DNA of 23,495 nucleotides from Botryllus schlosseri (GCA_000444245.1 ATSW01002087.1:1-23495), one strand, 5' to 3'; counted from the first letter of the stretch, positions 9,801-20,025 are shown. Numbers and translations: made by a program. Notes: a model not told the origin generated them from the letters alone.

Positions 9801-12800
9801 TATCCACAAAATCCAATGTGAATATCTGCGGGTCAAATACAGGATGTAGCAAGCATTGAACCATCCCACGTGTTGTCTGATCTGTGAATCTGACCAATAA
9901 TCTATTTAAATAAGGTGACTAATCCAGAATTTTTTACCGCGGTACCAGTTTATGTCCGAACTGAATGGGTATCACAAGTCTTTCCAGTCAGAAGTGACTA
10001 CAGATGAAGAGTCAAAATACTTAATCCGAAAGAACTACCACGGATGCAGTTCCACAAGTATCAGTTAAAATAAAGTGTCCAGCCCAAATTGAATATCTCC
10101 TGAGAGTTACCCTGAGAGTTGTTAAACAGACTCGAACAGGCTTAATCAATTTTCGCCTTTACAACCAGCAATACCCTATCATTCTGATAGCACAGAACTT
10201 CTACAAAGTGTCATATTTACTAGGATATCTGGTTGGCGAGACAAGAAGACAGCAAGTTCCTGAATGGTCAATTGACGGCGCCATACTTGGGCTACAAGGT
10301 GGTACTGATATAGTGATGGAGTACTACGACATGGTCAGTATCAAACAATATACCAAAACATGAAACTTACTAATAAGAACACCTACCAAAAACTCGTAGT
10401 AACATCGATCCTCACAGGCAGTGCGCAACAATGTCAAAGTGTCGGGAATATGGATACAAGACTGGGTGGGGCAGATTACAACGTCTTTTGGCACACGTCT
10501 GTTTTGGGATTGGAAGTTGAATGAAGAGCGATACCCCAACATTAGCGCAATCATGGCGGAAAAGGCAGAAGAGGGAGTTTTTTTTACGGCATATATCAAT
10601 CCGTATTTGAACACGCAGGGAACACTGTACGCCGAAGCCAGCGATGCAGGTAAAACCGAATTACATGACACTGTCCTTAACAATTGCAAAGTCCAATAAC
10701 ACTACCAGTACTTCATACTCAGCACTAGAAACTTAAGTGCGGTAGGTTTGGGGATACTTCTGATTTTACTTCAAATGCTCTTAGCCTCAGTAGGCCTACT
10801 ACTCTTTCTTCAATTATGTAGGTTTTACATTATTTAACAATTGTGACGAAAAGAACTGACGACGTAGCTATAGTAGAAAAATATAATTTTAAAATATCAC
10901 CAGTTTTGGCCACATTAGTTATTGCATTTAGCATGATCTAGTGTTGTCCTAAGCAATTATTAGAAATCCATGACTTTTTGCCCTGACTTAGTCCATAAGA
11001 AATGTGCTCACTACTTCATTACAAGTACTATTGACGTGTCTTAGAGATATTAAAACATTACTTCAAATTTAGCAACTAACGTTCAGCACCTCTGCACCCA
11101 ACCCACGTCCACGCAATAGGCTTAGACATCAAAAAACGCCGTTGCATTCAAGGTTATCTTGTGAAAAGAAAGGACGGCACAGTGCATTTCAGCGATTTTG
11201 GAGAATTTGACTGCGGTACTGTTGACCTGACAAATCCTGCGGCTTACGATTGGTACAAGAACGTCATAAAAACGAATATGATTGACGTCGGATTCAGAGG
11301 TGAGCAGAAAAATTTGAACAGGCTATCACGGGTTTCTAAATTCGATGAACCTGACAAGGTTAGCAAGTTTGCGAAAAGTTTGAATTCGCTGCATAACTAG
11401 AGAAGAATGGTTGGTATTCCTATTGTGTTGCAATGACCACTACATATTCTGACAAAGTTTAGAAATGCCATGAAACCTAATTCCCCCAATGTCTTATATC
11501 TAATCCTTATCTATTTTTTTTTAAATCACAAATTGCGCATTACAGGCTGGATGGCGGACTTTGGAGAATACATGCCTATCGATGATCAAGTATTCTACGA
11601 TGGCAGGTATGCACATAGCAATAAGTCCCATGAAATCAGAGGCGGAACATCAATGAGTGAAAATAGGGTAGCACAGAAAGAAATTTCAATAGTGGAATTC
11701 GTCACATCGGATGTAATTTAATGCTTCCTGACATCTGATACAGATATGGTGGGCTACAAAACTGATGTAACACCGCAGACAGCATGTTTAGGGCAAGATT
11801 TGGAAAGTTATTGATAAATTGACTCCTACATCCAATAATTCCACAATTAATTACAAGTCTACATCATTCTACAGGGGAGCAGATGAACTGCACAACTTAT
11901 GGCCATCGTTATGGGCAAAAGTGAACTATGACGCGATCCAAGAGAGCGGCATGCAAGATGAGATATTTGTGAGTGACTGCCTGGCACAGTAATTACTTGG
12001 AAATAAGGCACAAGGCACAGTTATCTAAAGATACGGGTGTTATGTAACATTGGAAAAGCAATATTGAATGTTGTGTCTCGTGGGTACAAATCATGAGGTA
12101 AATATGCAAGTCGACAAGTTTTTATATATTGGATAATTGATTGCAGACCCTCAACCAAAAACTTCAATAGAAACTACAACCTCACCGACCATTTTATTTC
12201 AAAGAACCAACAAATTTAAATGCAAAATAGTAGTTTGACCAAAAACTGATTATTTTGAAGACAAATGGCAAGGCCTGGTAGAAAGGGTATATGACTTGCA
12301 ATGTTGCATTATGACTAAGTTCATTCATATACGTACAGGTATGGATGAGAGCTGGACACACCGAGTCAAGCAAATATGCAATCGTAAATTGGGCAGGAGA
12401 CCAAAATGTGGACTGGTCTATCGACGACGGTCTCATATCCACGGTGCCTGCGGCATTATCCGTGGGATTATCAGGTAGAGAATTTCACTCTGATACAATA
12501 AATTTTGTTGGAATACCAGAACCTTTCAGCAAAACCATCATGGTTGACATACTGAAACTATACCTGCTACTCATTTATTGCTGTTACACAGGTATCGGAA
12601 TGTCCCATTTTGATATCGGCGGCTTTACTTCCCTTTTCGGGGTCACAAGGACACAAGAGTTGCTCTTTAGATCAGCCGAGCTGGCTGCTTTCACTCCATC
12701 AATGAGAACCCACGAAGGAAACAGACCAAAAGAAAACATCCAGGTGAAACATATCCATGGATTGGTTATATGGGGTAATGATCTTGTGCAGAATGACGAA

Positions 12801-14314
12801 CGGATAACAAGCAACATTTCTTTAAAATCCCAATGAGAAGTATCTGATAACATGTGGCATTTATTCAGAGATGATCAAATAGACATTGTTGGTATTCTGA
12901 ATTGCTACTCAAATGACTGATGGCGATGAAGATAGGTGCAACTCTCGGAGAGAATAGCCTAAGTTAACGCGATACAGGTTCAGCATCACCCAGTTGTAAT
13001 GGCAACTCCACTCAGGATAGTGACAGGAATGCCTCCATACACCATAATACTTTCTATTTGAAAAGATCTAGAAAAGCAGATACCGGTAGTAAGCATTTAG
13101 CTTTAAAACCTATCGAATAAGATGAGGAAGTGATCAAAAATCGTAACCACTCGAGAAAGCAGTGAAAATCAACGTTGGGAACAAGTCACTACCTTCAAAT
13201 CTCAAGTCATATCGAGCCATTGCACATATTGACTCGAGTCAAGTCAAGGCACTCAATTTTTTGAAGGTAGCTTGAGTAAAGTCAAGTCACTCGATTTTTG
13301 GAGGTGACTCGAGTCAAGTCAAATCAAGTCATGATGCAATGCAATGTACTTTGTTTATTCTGAATCAAGTTAAGACATCATACCGCGTCAAGTCAAGTCA
13401 AGTTATTTTTGCGAAGTGACCCGAGTCGAGCCAAGTCGTGTGAAAAAGTTGATTCGAGTCTGACCACTACCAGACTTGGAGAAACTACTGCCGATGTGAT
13501 GATGGGGAATGAAATCACAGTAGCATGCCGGATTGAATCAGTCGCAACTTTGAACAGTTATCGGTTCGAAACAATTACTTCCNTTTTTGAATTACATAAT
13601 ATTTCAGATATACAAAGATGATTACACGATGTCGTGGTTCGGAAGACTGACCCAGATTCATTCTCGCATGCTGCCTTATATGCAAAGTCTGGTCGCTGAA
13701 TATTACGAGACTTCACTACCCGTGCAAAGGCCGCTTTTCCTCGTCTTCCCGAATGACGAGCTGTGTTGCGACGACACCACTTTGCAAGACCAGTTCATGC
13801 TGGGAAATGACTTGTTGGTGGCACCCATATACGTTGAAGGTGAGTACCCCTGCTTCTTTTTAAGCCCCTCGAGTATTCGGTGATGTTCCCCTGCTTGAAC
13901 TACTTCTGCTTAGTTTTTTAGAATCCGACATAGTAGCCATAACTATCGGAATTAGTCAGCGCAGACAATCCAGATAATGTGTAATTGGCAAAGATTCATT
14001 TTGCGATTATTAACCCTTGAAGAGTATACGATTTCCACCCCTGCATTAAAATGAATAGAATCTTATAGCGTCACACACACTTCATGTTTTTTGCCACATC
14101 TACCGCTTGAAGGATAATTTAAAACAGACGATTACAAATTCAACACAATACATTTTGGAAGAGGAATCTNGATCAACAAACCAGACAAGTGAATGAAAGA
14201 ACATTTTTTCGAAAGGTTATAACACGAGGAGCGTGTATTTTCCGAAGGGGGAGATCTGGACGAACGTTTGGGACCCAGAAGATATTGTGGATACTACCGC
14301 AAAAGGTTTACATG
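6746..14314 (+). CDS. Secreted GH31 sulfoquinovosidase-like alpha-glycosidase (YihQ family), 16 exons found, 3' end not located
   Basis: Exons: 6746-6890, 7066-7175, 7240-7351, 8027-8123, 8474-8624, 9329-9441, 9519-9634, 10224-10333, 10418-10649, 11153-11299, 11546-11606, 11875-11968, 12339-12474, 12592-12743, 13608-13839, 14216-14314. All introns are GT-AG and phases agree, giving 702 residues plus one base. The order matches bacterial YihQ throughout: GGGTQFSNFNMRGKAFPIW, EQGVGRNK, AGGDYHTTYWPQP, GLQGGT, GIWIQDW, INPYL, DFGEF, VDLTNP, WMADFGEY, WAGDQNVDWS, DIGGF, MRTHEGNRP, RPLFLVFP, LLVAPIYVEG. Asp449 (WMADFGE) matches the nucleophile and Asp517 (WAGDQ) the acid/base. Gln306, Gln332, Arg345 and Trp348 match E. 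coli YihQ Gln262, Gln288, Arg301 and Trp304, which hold the sulfonate; Tyr508 is Phe553. Residues 1-19 form a signal peptide, so the enzyme is likely secreted or lysosomal. Expected role: release of sulfoquinovose from sulfolipid-derived glycosides. The last ~30-40 residues are missing. Plain alpha-glucosidase activity is the alternative. Confidence 0.93.
10418..10649 (+). other. Exon 9: sulfonate-pocket exon of the GH31 gene
   Basis: This exon encodes GIWIQDWVGQITTSFG, then TRLFWDWKLN and FFTAYINPY. Gln332, Arg345 and Trp348 align without gaps, at a constant +44 offset, with YihQ Gln288, Arg301 and Trp304. The preceding exon (10224-10333) supplies Gln306, equal to Gln262. These are four of the five residues (QQRW) known to recognise sulfoquinovose in the bacterial enzymes. 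Confidence 0.88.
11546..11606 (+). other. 61-base exon 11 carrying the catalytic nucleophile
   Basis: After the split Gly codon the exon reads WMADFGEYMPIDDQVFYDG. Asp449 in WMADFGE corresponds to YihQ Asp405, the GH31 nucleophile. Flanks are TTACAG before and GTATGC after, in phases that join exons 10 and 12. This is the shortest exon of the gene; skipping it would destroy activity and, at 61 bases, shift the frame. Confidence 0.9.
12339..12743 (+). other. Exons 13-14: acid/base Asp and the Tyr-to-Phe pocket change
   Basis: Exon 13 (12339-12474) encodes WMRAGHTESSKY and then NWAGDQNVDWS, where Asp517 matches YihQ acid/base Asp472. Exon 14 (12592-12743) encodes SHFDIGGFTSLFG, where Phe553 replaces YihQ Tyr508, and then FTPSMRTHEGNRP. 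The intron between them is 117 bases, 12475-12591. Confidence 0.9.
13190..13465. repeat. Degenerate CTCGAGTCAAGTC-rich repeat in intron 14 of the GH31 gene
   Basis: The stretch is built from many variants of ACTCGAGTCAAGTCA, for example near 13231, 13277, 13307, 13388 and 13424. It lies inside the longest intron (12744-13607). The pattern resembles the CTCGAGTC-rich subterminal regions of some hAT elements, and TGACCACTACCAG near 13462 could be a worn terminus. No matching left end or target duplication was confirmed. Confidence 0.6.
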
Positions 14315-14756
14315 GTAAGCACAAGTGCTTCAGCACCTTCAAATCAAATCCACGCTATAAAANCAGAATTCAAGATTGCCATGTAGTCTGAACAATTCAA
14401 AGCCTCTGTCGATATCGATACACATTATCCCTCACCGTTAATGTGTGGATCTTATGTATTAGAAGATGGAGAATACACCGACTANCCGGCATCCTTATAA
14501 GAACGAAACCACAGAATAGAAGACTTACTAAAAGTTAATTAGCGGCNTAGTTCAATATCAGTATAGGTAAAATTAGACCAATTGATGGGGGACTTATTCA
14601 CTTACATCCGTGCACATATAATTATTATTCATTATTGAGCTGGACCTTTTTACACCAGTCATTTATATACTCAAGTGCCAGATAAGCATGGTAAATGTTG
14701 GCACCCTTGCTTATATTGGACACGCACACTACGAGAGTACTGTTTGAGCTTTACAA
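14315..14756. other. Post-exon-16 sequence with several unresolved bases
   Basis: After the donor GTAAGC at 14315 I expected the final GH31 exon (pattern APxGxPxVFYR in bacterial homologues) but found nothing convincing here. Unresolved bases occur at 14363, 14485 and 14547. A TA microsatellite begins near 14758. Confidence 0.4.
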
Positions 14757-15330
14757 GTATATATATATATCGTCTTTCAATTAAATAAATAAAAGGGCAA
14801 AAGAAAACAGGAAACAAACGAACATCAAGATAATGAGTTTTCAGCCCTTATTAAGCGCCTCCATCGTGGGCGGTCGTGGGCGTCTTCGAGCGATAGCCCG
14901 CGTTGCGCTAGCTCGGTCTCTATTGTTGAGCGCCATGTGGTTCTATTCCAGCCACCTCTGCGCCATGGCTCCGTCGGAATGTGGTTGATGATGGCGGCGG
15001 CTGGTTGATCGTCTTGATGCCGCACTAGATGACCGATTAAGCGTAAGCGTCGTTCAGCAGCCAGCAAACGGCATGGGACCTGAGACTGTGAGTTTGCGCA
15101 GAGCATTGGTGGATATGTGCTCCGGGTGGTGGATGCCGAGTGCGTAGCGGAGGAGTGCATCGTAGTTGGCGTTGAGTGTCTTAGCCAGCTTTTCTGTCAG
15201 CGTGAGTGCTTCTATTCCGTAAAGAAGAACCTGCTCGACAGTGGCACGGAAAATGCGGGTCTTGAGTTGGGGTGAGGCACTTAAGTGGAAGAGGCAATGT
15301 AGCCGACAGTTCTAGTGCAAGCCGAAGAAT
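14757..15330 (-). mobile_element. 3' end of a LINE (RTE-like) reverse transcriptase
   Basis: On the minus strand one frame (about 15080-15300) reads LKTRIFRATVEQVLLYGIEA and then LNANYDALLRYALGIHHPEH, matching the LLYG.E.W.L / Y...LR..LG region at the end of LINE reverse transcriptases. A second frame (14825-15160) reads ERRLRLIGHLVRHQDD, then DAHDRPRWRRLIRAE and the stop at 14825. A frame break lies between about 15075 and 15110. After the stop comes a short 3'UTR and a TA-rich tail near 14757-14770. The copy is 5'-truncated and decayed; the clade is not certain. Confidence 0.75.
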
Positions 15331-15889
15331 AACTTTCTCCGCTTCCGTATGAGGATTTGAATTTTTAGTTATTACCTCTGCGCCCACATAACTAGCCTGC
15401 TTGGATATCGTTGAAACTTTGGTCTGCGCTTATGTACTATATGTCATAAGATTTGTTTGACAATAAACTCTGCTCACTACCGCATAATCGTCGATATAAT
15501 TAACCAATTAACCATCGCATCGAACAGGCGAAGCGCGATCGCCACAAACGAATACCGAGGCTTAGAGGCGAATACAAGGATGCCAAACGCATTTCCGCGC
15601 ATATCGTGTAGCACGCCTGAGGATAGCAATACCTCAATAGTTCTACTGACAGGGGCAGCCATCCGCAGTTCAATTATAGTTCCAACAATCCGGGAACCGC
15701 AGCGGCAGGAATTTTCTTAACTGATGTAATTAGATCAACTTTACTTCTCAGTTCTCAAATTCGTCGCCGGTAACATAACGTTGCGCTCCGAGCCTACATT
15801 TAATGGCAGTGCCGACATGCTGTCTAACAATCGCATCGCAATGTGGAAGTCTATTGCTTGTAATTAGAATTTGTAAACGTGAACATCAC
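15331..15889. other. Spacer, possibly more LINE-derived sequence at its left edge
   Basis: The first ~70 bases may continue the LINE but no motif is readable. Short open frames on both strands at 15457-15720 have no recognisable content. Confidence 0.4.
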
Positions 15890-16256
15890 TTCTAAAGTAG
15901 GGTTACCATACGTCCTCTTTAAAAAAGGATTTGTCCTCTTTTTTGAAAATCTCGACTAAATATTGGGCAAAATTCGACTGAGATACAGTAAATCAGCACT
16001 GAAGTAACGCTCCGGCGGCTATTTCGGGAGCTGAGCCAGAAAGTTGACCATCTTTTAGTCAACCAACTGATAATGTGAAAGAAACACTGTATTTTGGGAG
16101 CTGATTCAGAAAGTTGACCTATTTTTTAATCAACCGACCACAAAGTGCATAATATTCACTATTTTTTCAGGATTTTCCTCCGGCATTGCAAGTCTGAAAA
16201 TTTTGAAAAAGTGTCCACTTTTCAGATTTCCAAAATATGGTAACCCTATTTTAAAG
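15890..16256. mobile_element. Complete non-autonomous hAT-like element (351 bp) with internal duplication
   Basis: The element runs 15898-16248. It starts TAGGGTTACCATACGTCC and ends CAAAATATGGTAACCCTA, a 13-base inverted repeat (TAGGGTTACCATA). It is flanked by TTCTAAAG (15890-15897) and TTTTAAAG (16249-16256), an 8-base target duplication with one mismatch. Inside, a segment of about 74 bases containing GGGAGCTGA..CAGAAAGTTGACC occurs twice (about 16018-16090 and 16091-16160). There is no coding capacity. Confidence 0.88.
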
Positions 16257-16361
16257 GAATTCATTTCGCGGTGGTGATTACGAAGACGATGAGGATTTGA
16301 AAACTGTATTGTCATGCAGGCGCCGCTATGGCGGGGTATGTCGGGTAAAGCGAATTCGCAG

Positions 16362-16450
16362 AGGATATTGATTGCGGGCATGACAGCAATTTTGATTTGT
16401 CAAATGTACTGTACAAACTTCCCATCGAGCCCGTTTTCTATTGTTATTGA
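16362..16450 (+). other. Weak candidate for the last GH31 exon
   Basis: After ATTCGCAG a frame in the phase left by exon 16 (one base plus AG) reads through LPIEPVFYCY to a TGA at 16448-16450, with AATAAA at 16500-16505. Bacterial YihQ ends with an AP.G.PPVFYR motif, so P..PVFY is suggestive. Against it: only four to five residues match, the spacing before the motif is longer than in the bacterial protein, the acceptor has a poor pyrimidine tract, and a hAT terminus sits at 16519-16533, so this stretch may be transposon sequence. Confidence 0.2.
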
Positions 16451-16518
16451 TCGTTTGCTATAGATTATAATTATTTAGCGCATAATTTCGAAAATTTCGA
16501 ATAAATCTCTCGCACACA

Positions 16519-16533
16519 GATTGAGAACCACTG
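16519..16533 (+). mobile_element. Orphan hAT right terminus
   Basis: GATTGAGAACCACTG is the exact reverse complement of the left terminus at 427-441. The following 8 bases, GGTTATGG, do not match the flank at 427, so the two are ends of different copies. No left end with the right flank was found nearby. Confidence 0.5.
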
Positions 16534-16541
16534 GGTTATGG

Positions 16542-18089
16542 CATTAGAACTGCTTCCACTTCCACTTGAAATCACGTACATTGCACACTTTTGATTTTGT
16601 GAGGTAGGAAGCGGTTTCTGGATATGTCTGCGTGAATTTTACGAATAGGCTATAATTGCCATAGCAACTCCGCGATACGGTAAACGGTATTACTGTAAAT
16701 TATTATGTTTTATATAATTGCACCTATTTACATTGCCTTAGTCATTTTGCGTTAGTCGAGAGGACGCGCCCTGCAAGTCCGAAAATGTCTGTCTCAGTCG
16801 ATCTGTTGAAAGTATGTGATCTCACTGCCATATTCACTTCTATAAACTACTTATTGGAATATTTGTCTTTGTCATCAGACAGTGTTTTTTTACGGGGCGG
16901 GTTGGCATGAAAGTGGCATAGCCTTTCGCGCATCCAATGTGTTGTATTATACGCAATGGTAGTCAAAGCTTTCAGCGTTGGCACTCAAGTATATAGAGGA
17001 CAAAGTGACGACCAAAATTTATACTGAATTACAATTAGAAGTAGGGATTTCCAAGTCATATTTAACTATTCCGAGTGGAAATATAAAATGAAGGTTTGGG
17101 CGGTACTCAAATAAGTAGCTTTTAAGAGTATAGATTGGGTCTCGAGGGGTCGCATACTAGCAGCAGTGGGCTAGAGGTTGGTACTTTCTAAATTGCAGGG
17201 CTCATCTACACGACTGACGCATAATTACCGATGACATTACAAATAAGTGCGATTTTCGAAAAGAGATTTATCTACCGTGATACAGTGACTAGTCTTCGCG
17301 ATTGTCATGACAATTTCACCCATAAGAGTGGTGAAAACTTAACCCAAATATATTTTTGTTCAAATTAGGAATTTTATAAAGTAAATTGAACTATAGTTTT
17401 GCCGACAACCGTTAAACAGAAGTTCTAAAACAGAAGAACTGAAGAGTGTATAGGACAAGTTAGGCCAAACCCATACTTAAGTACTCCGAAACAGTAGAAA
17501 AACTTCGTTACTCACCACCTCCTGATATAGCTAATATCATCATTTTACTACTATATTTGACATATTGAAAAGGTCCCATCGCCCGTATCTTAAATACTAG
17601 AATCGCATTACCCAATAACCGTTCATCGATGTATCTTGTTTGAACTTCGTCATTGCTTGCAGTAGGTCGTGGAGCTCTTCGTCCAATAAATCATTCAAGT
17701 TTTTGCGGATTCGAAATTCTGCATGCATGAAATGGCAGTAGAATAACATTGAGCCGCTGATAGTTTTGGTGCGACAGATGGGTTCACTTTTGGTATGGTA
17801 ATATACCTCCGCAGATTCCATTGCTGTGACAATCTTTACTAAAATCGTATATTCCACTCATACGAAGTTCGTATAGCAATACAATACAAATGCGGCCAAC
17901 GGAGTAAAATAAGGCACACCGATTTGAAGTCGCGTGTGTCATACATGTTTCATAGAACTGCAATTGGTTGTCCGCACCTTCTCTATTCCACTCATGCCAG
18001 TAAATACGCAGCCCAGCACTGACATTAAAATGCAATCATATAAATGCGTGAGGCTTGGGTCGTGAGATGAAATAAAACACAGATTTGGG
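16542..18089. other. Long stretch without a supported gene
   Basis: Only short, featureless open frames occur on either strand (the longest is 86 codons, minus, 17597-17857). I recognise no domain, RNA gene or clear repeat. Confidence 0.45.
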
Positions 18090-18113
18090 TCGCGTTGCAA
18101 AAGTTTGAGAGCC
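18090..18113 (+). mobile_element. Degenerate hAT right-end-like sequence
   Basis: GGGTCGCGTTGCAAAAGTTTGAGAGCCAATG resembles the common hAT ending GGTCGCG...AAGTTTGAGAACCACTG, with two or three changes in the terminal block. No left partner or duplication was identified. Confidence 0.35.
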
Positions 18114-18495
18114 AATGATATATGGCATCAATTTCCAGTTACTATGAAATATCGCATCCCAATTTATATACCTTTGGTGATGTCAGTGCAAGTCCTCGCC
18201 ATGCTACCTCTCCCATTGCAAGCACCCGGAGAATCTCTGCCTTCTGATTTGCAAATTCTTTCTCTGACTTGAAGTCCGCCCCATTCCGATCGCAGACATT
18301 TTGACCACGAACTCCAATTTAACCACGAAGCTGTAATCGGATGTTAGAACACAATTCGCTAGCCTGATACGTTTGAGATCATAGGATCCTGTTTTTGACT
18401 TGTTGATTTTGACAATACTGCGCATGTGTCTTCGCTTTATTTACCACTTCATCATTTTAATACTATTATTGTGCAATTGTGAATGTGCCATTCAG

Positions 18496-18511
18496 TATGT
18501 ATGTATGTATG
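18496..18511. repeat. Short TATG microsatellite
   Basis: About four copies of TATG occur in tandem within CAGTATGTATGTATGTATG. No further meaning is apparent. Confidence 0.8.
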
Positions 18512-18827
18512 TTGTTAGGTAGAAAGCTTCATGTTTTTCTGTTAGGCTCCCTAGGCCAAGTTGGGTGATATATCGATAGACTGCATCACATCTTCTCTGT
18601 GTTTTCGTTGTAGCGCAACCTTGTTGTCTTTCAAAATGATTAGAATATCAAGGAATTTGAGTGATTATCTCATCAGTATCTTGCGACTGGATACTGGATA
18701 GGATCCCAGCATACACTGACCGAATGCAGGAATGAGAGTTGATTTTCAACGCATGATGCATGGTAAAGTGTAAAACTCAAAATGAAAATACACACGGTTT
18801 CCTGCTATATATGAATAAGATGTAATC

Positions 18828-19690
18828 TAGAGGTGGGCAAACTACGGCCCTCTACAAAATTTTGTGCGGCCTGCGAAACCCCCAATAAAGGTAAAAAAAG
18901 ATATTATTAAAATGCATAGTTGATATTAAATTAGTGCAAACTGGATCAAGCTTTCTCCTAAATTTCACCGCGATGTTGATAGGGATTAGTCTTACTATGG
19001 TGTTTCTTTATTTTCTTGCAGGCGCCATACCAGACCTCAGCGCCAATGAGTTTTGAAAAGTTTAGATTGCTAAACCTCCCAGAAAGTCAAAACCAAAATG
19101 GCTTAATTGGAGTGATGTGCGTGGGTTTTTGGATTGACAACTCAAACAAATTTATTACTATATCGGCAATGTACTTAGAAACACCGATTCGTGCGTGTTT
19201 TCGGTAGATGCGTCCTGTGCATATATGTAGTTGGGTACAAACTAATTCACAAACTTTGATTACAACTCATTCGAAAAGAAACACGAGATTGTTCGGATTG
19301 GGACGGATATCCTTCAGATACTCGAGCTATCGGATAGATTCGGATTCTCCGAAATCAATATCCACTAAACACTTCTGTTCGCGAAGTCAAATCTTCAGCC
19401 GATTCCAAGAATGGGCATATACCTGACTTTCATGCCTTCGACAAGTATGTTCCTCAGGATTACCAGTTTATTTATTCTCGTTAATGTTGCTGACGCGTGT
19501 GCGTTATCATTAAAATATTTGATTTGTTCCAATCATATATATATTATGTTTATTGTTTATTTCATTAGTCACTATATCATCAAATAAATGATTTGTGTTC
19601 GTTCGCGTGTACCAATTTTACGATGGTGCGGCCCGCGAACGGGTTCGGATGGTAAATGCGGCCCTCGACCTGAAAAGTTTACCTGGTTCA
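18828..19690. mobile_element. Probable decayed hAT element
   Basis: The left edge TAGAGGTGGGCAAACTACGG, followed by GTGCGGCCTGCGAA, is a standard hAT-type terminus with a GC-rich subterminal block. Toward the right, GGTGCGGCCCGCGAAC near 19625 and GCGGCCCTCGACC then AAAAGTTTACC near 19659-19685 look like its inverted, worn counterpart. No target duplication could be matched, so the right boundary is approximate. Small frames inside (19016-19207 and 19208-19426) show no transposase motif. Confidence 0.4.
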
Positions 19691-20025
19691 CAATTCGTAT
19701 CGTTGTGCAATGCAAAGTTCTTCTTACACACACATCTACAGGAATTGTTCGGATACAGTATTGTACCTTGTTCGCATTCGAGTTGGCATAGTATCGTACC
19801 TAAAACGGAGTTTTTGACAACGCTTATTATAGAAAAGTAACCGGTATTTACTGCGATTGTGGGATCAAGGGATCAAGTCGCGAGTCTGAGTCACTTTAGA
19901 CAGGTCCTGAAAAGCTACCAGAATGAGCGTCTACATACTATTATTTCGCCATTAGGCATTGCGTTGCTAGCAGGTGGGCGAATTCCGTGAAATTACATTG
20001 TTCTGTTCAAACTCTTTGTCCATTA
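19691..20025. other. Spacer without recognised content
   Basis: No gene, RNA or repeat recognised. Confidence 0.5.

Noticed and set aside
12345-12836. A continuous 163-codon plus-strand frame as a separate gene.
   Set aside because: It contains the true GH31 exons 13 and 14 and reads through the 117-base intron by chance; splice sites and homology show two exons.
14189-14386. A 65-codon plus-strand frame beginning before exon 16.
   Set aside because: It is in a different frame from the GH31 coding phase; the correct frame begins after GAAAG at 14215.
16130-16381. An 83-codon minus-strand frame.
   Set aside because: It overlaps the right end of the hAT-like element ending at 16248 and has no recognisable motif.
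427-16533. An exact 15-base inverted pair (CAGTGGTTCTCAATC at 427, GATTGAGAACCACTG ending at 16533) could mark a giant hAT element carrying the GH31 gene as cargo.
   Set aside because: The flanking 8-mers differ (TCCCAGTC on the left, GGTTATGG on the right), so there is no target duplication. No transposase is seen between them, and the termini are common hAT ends. They are more likely ends of separate copies.
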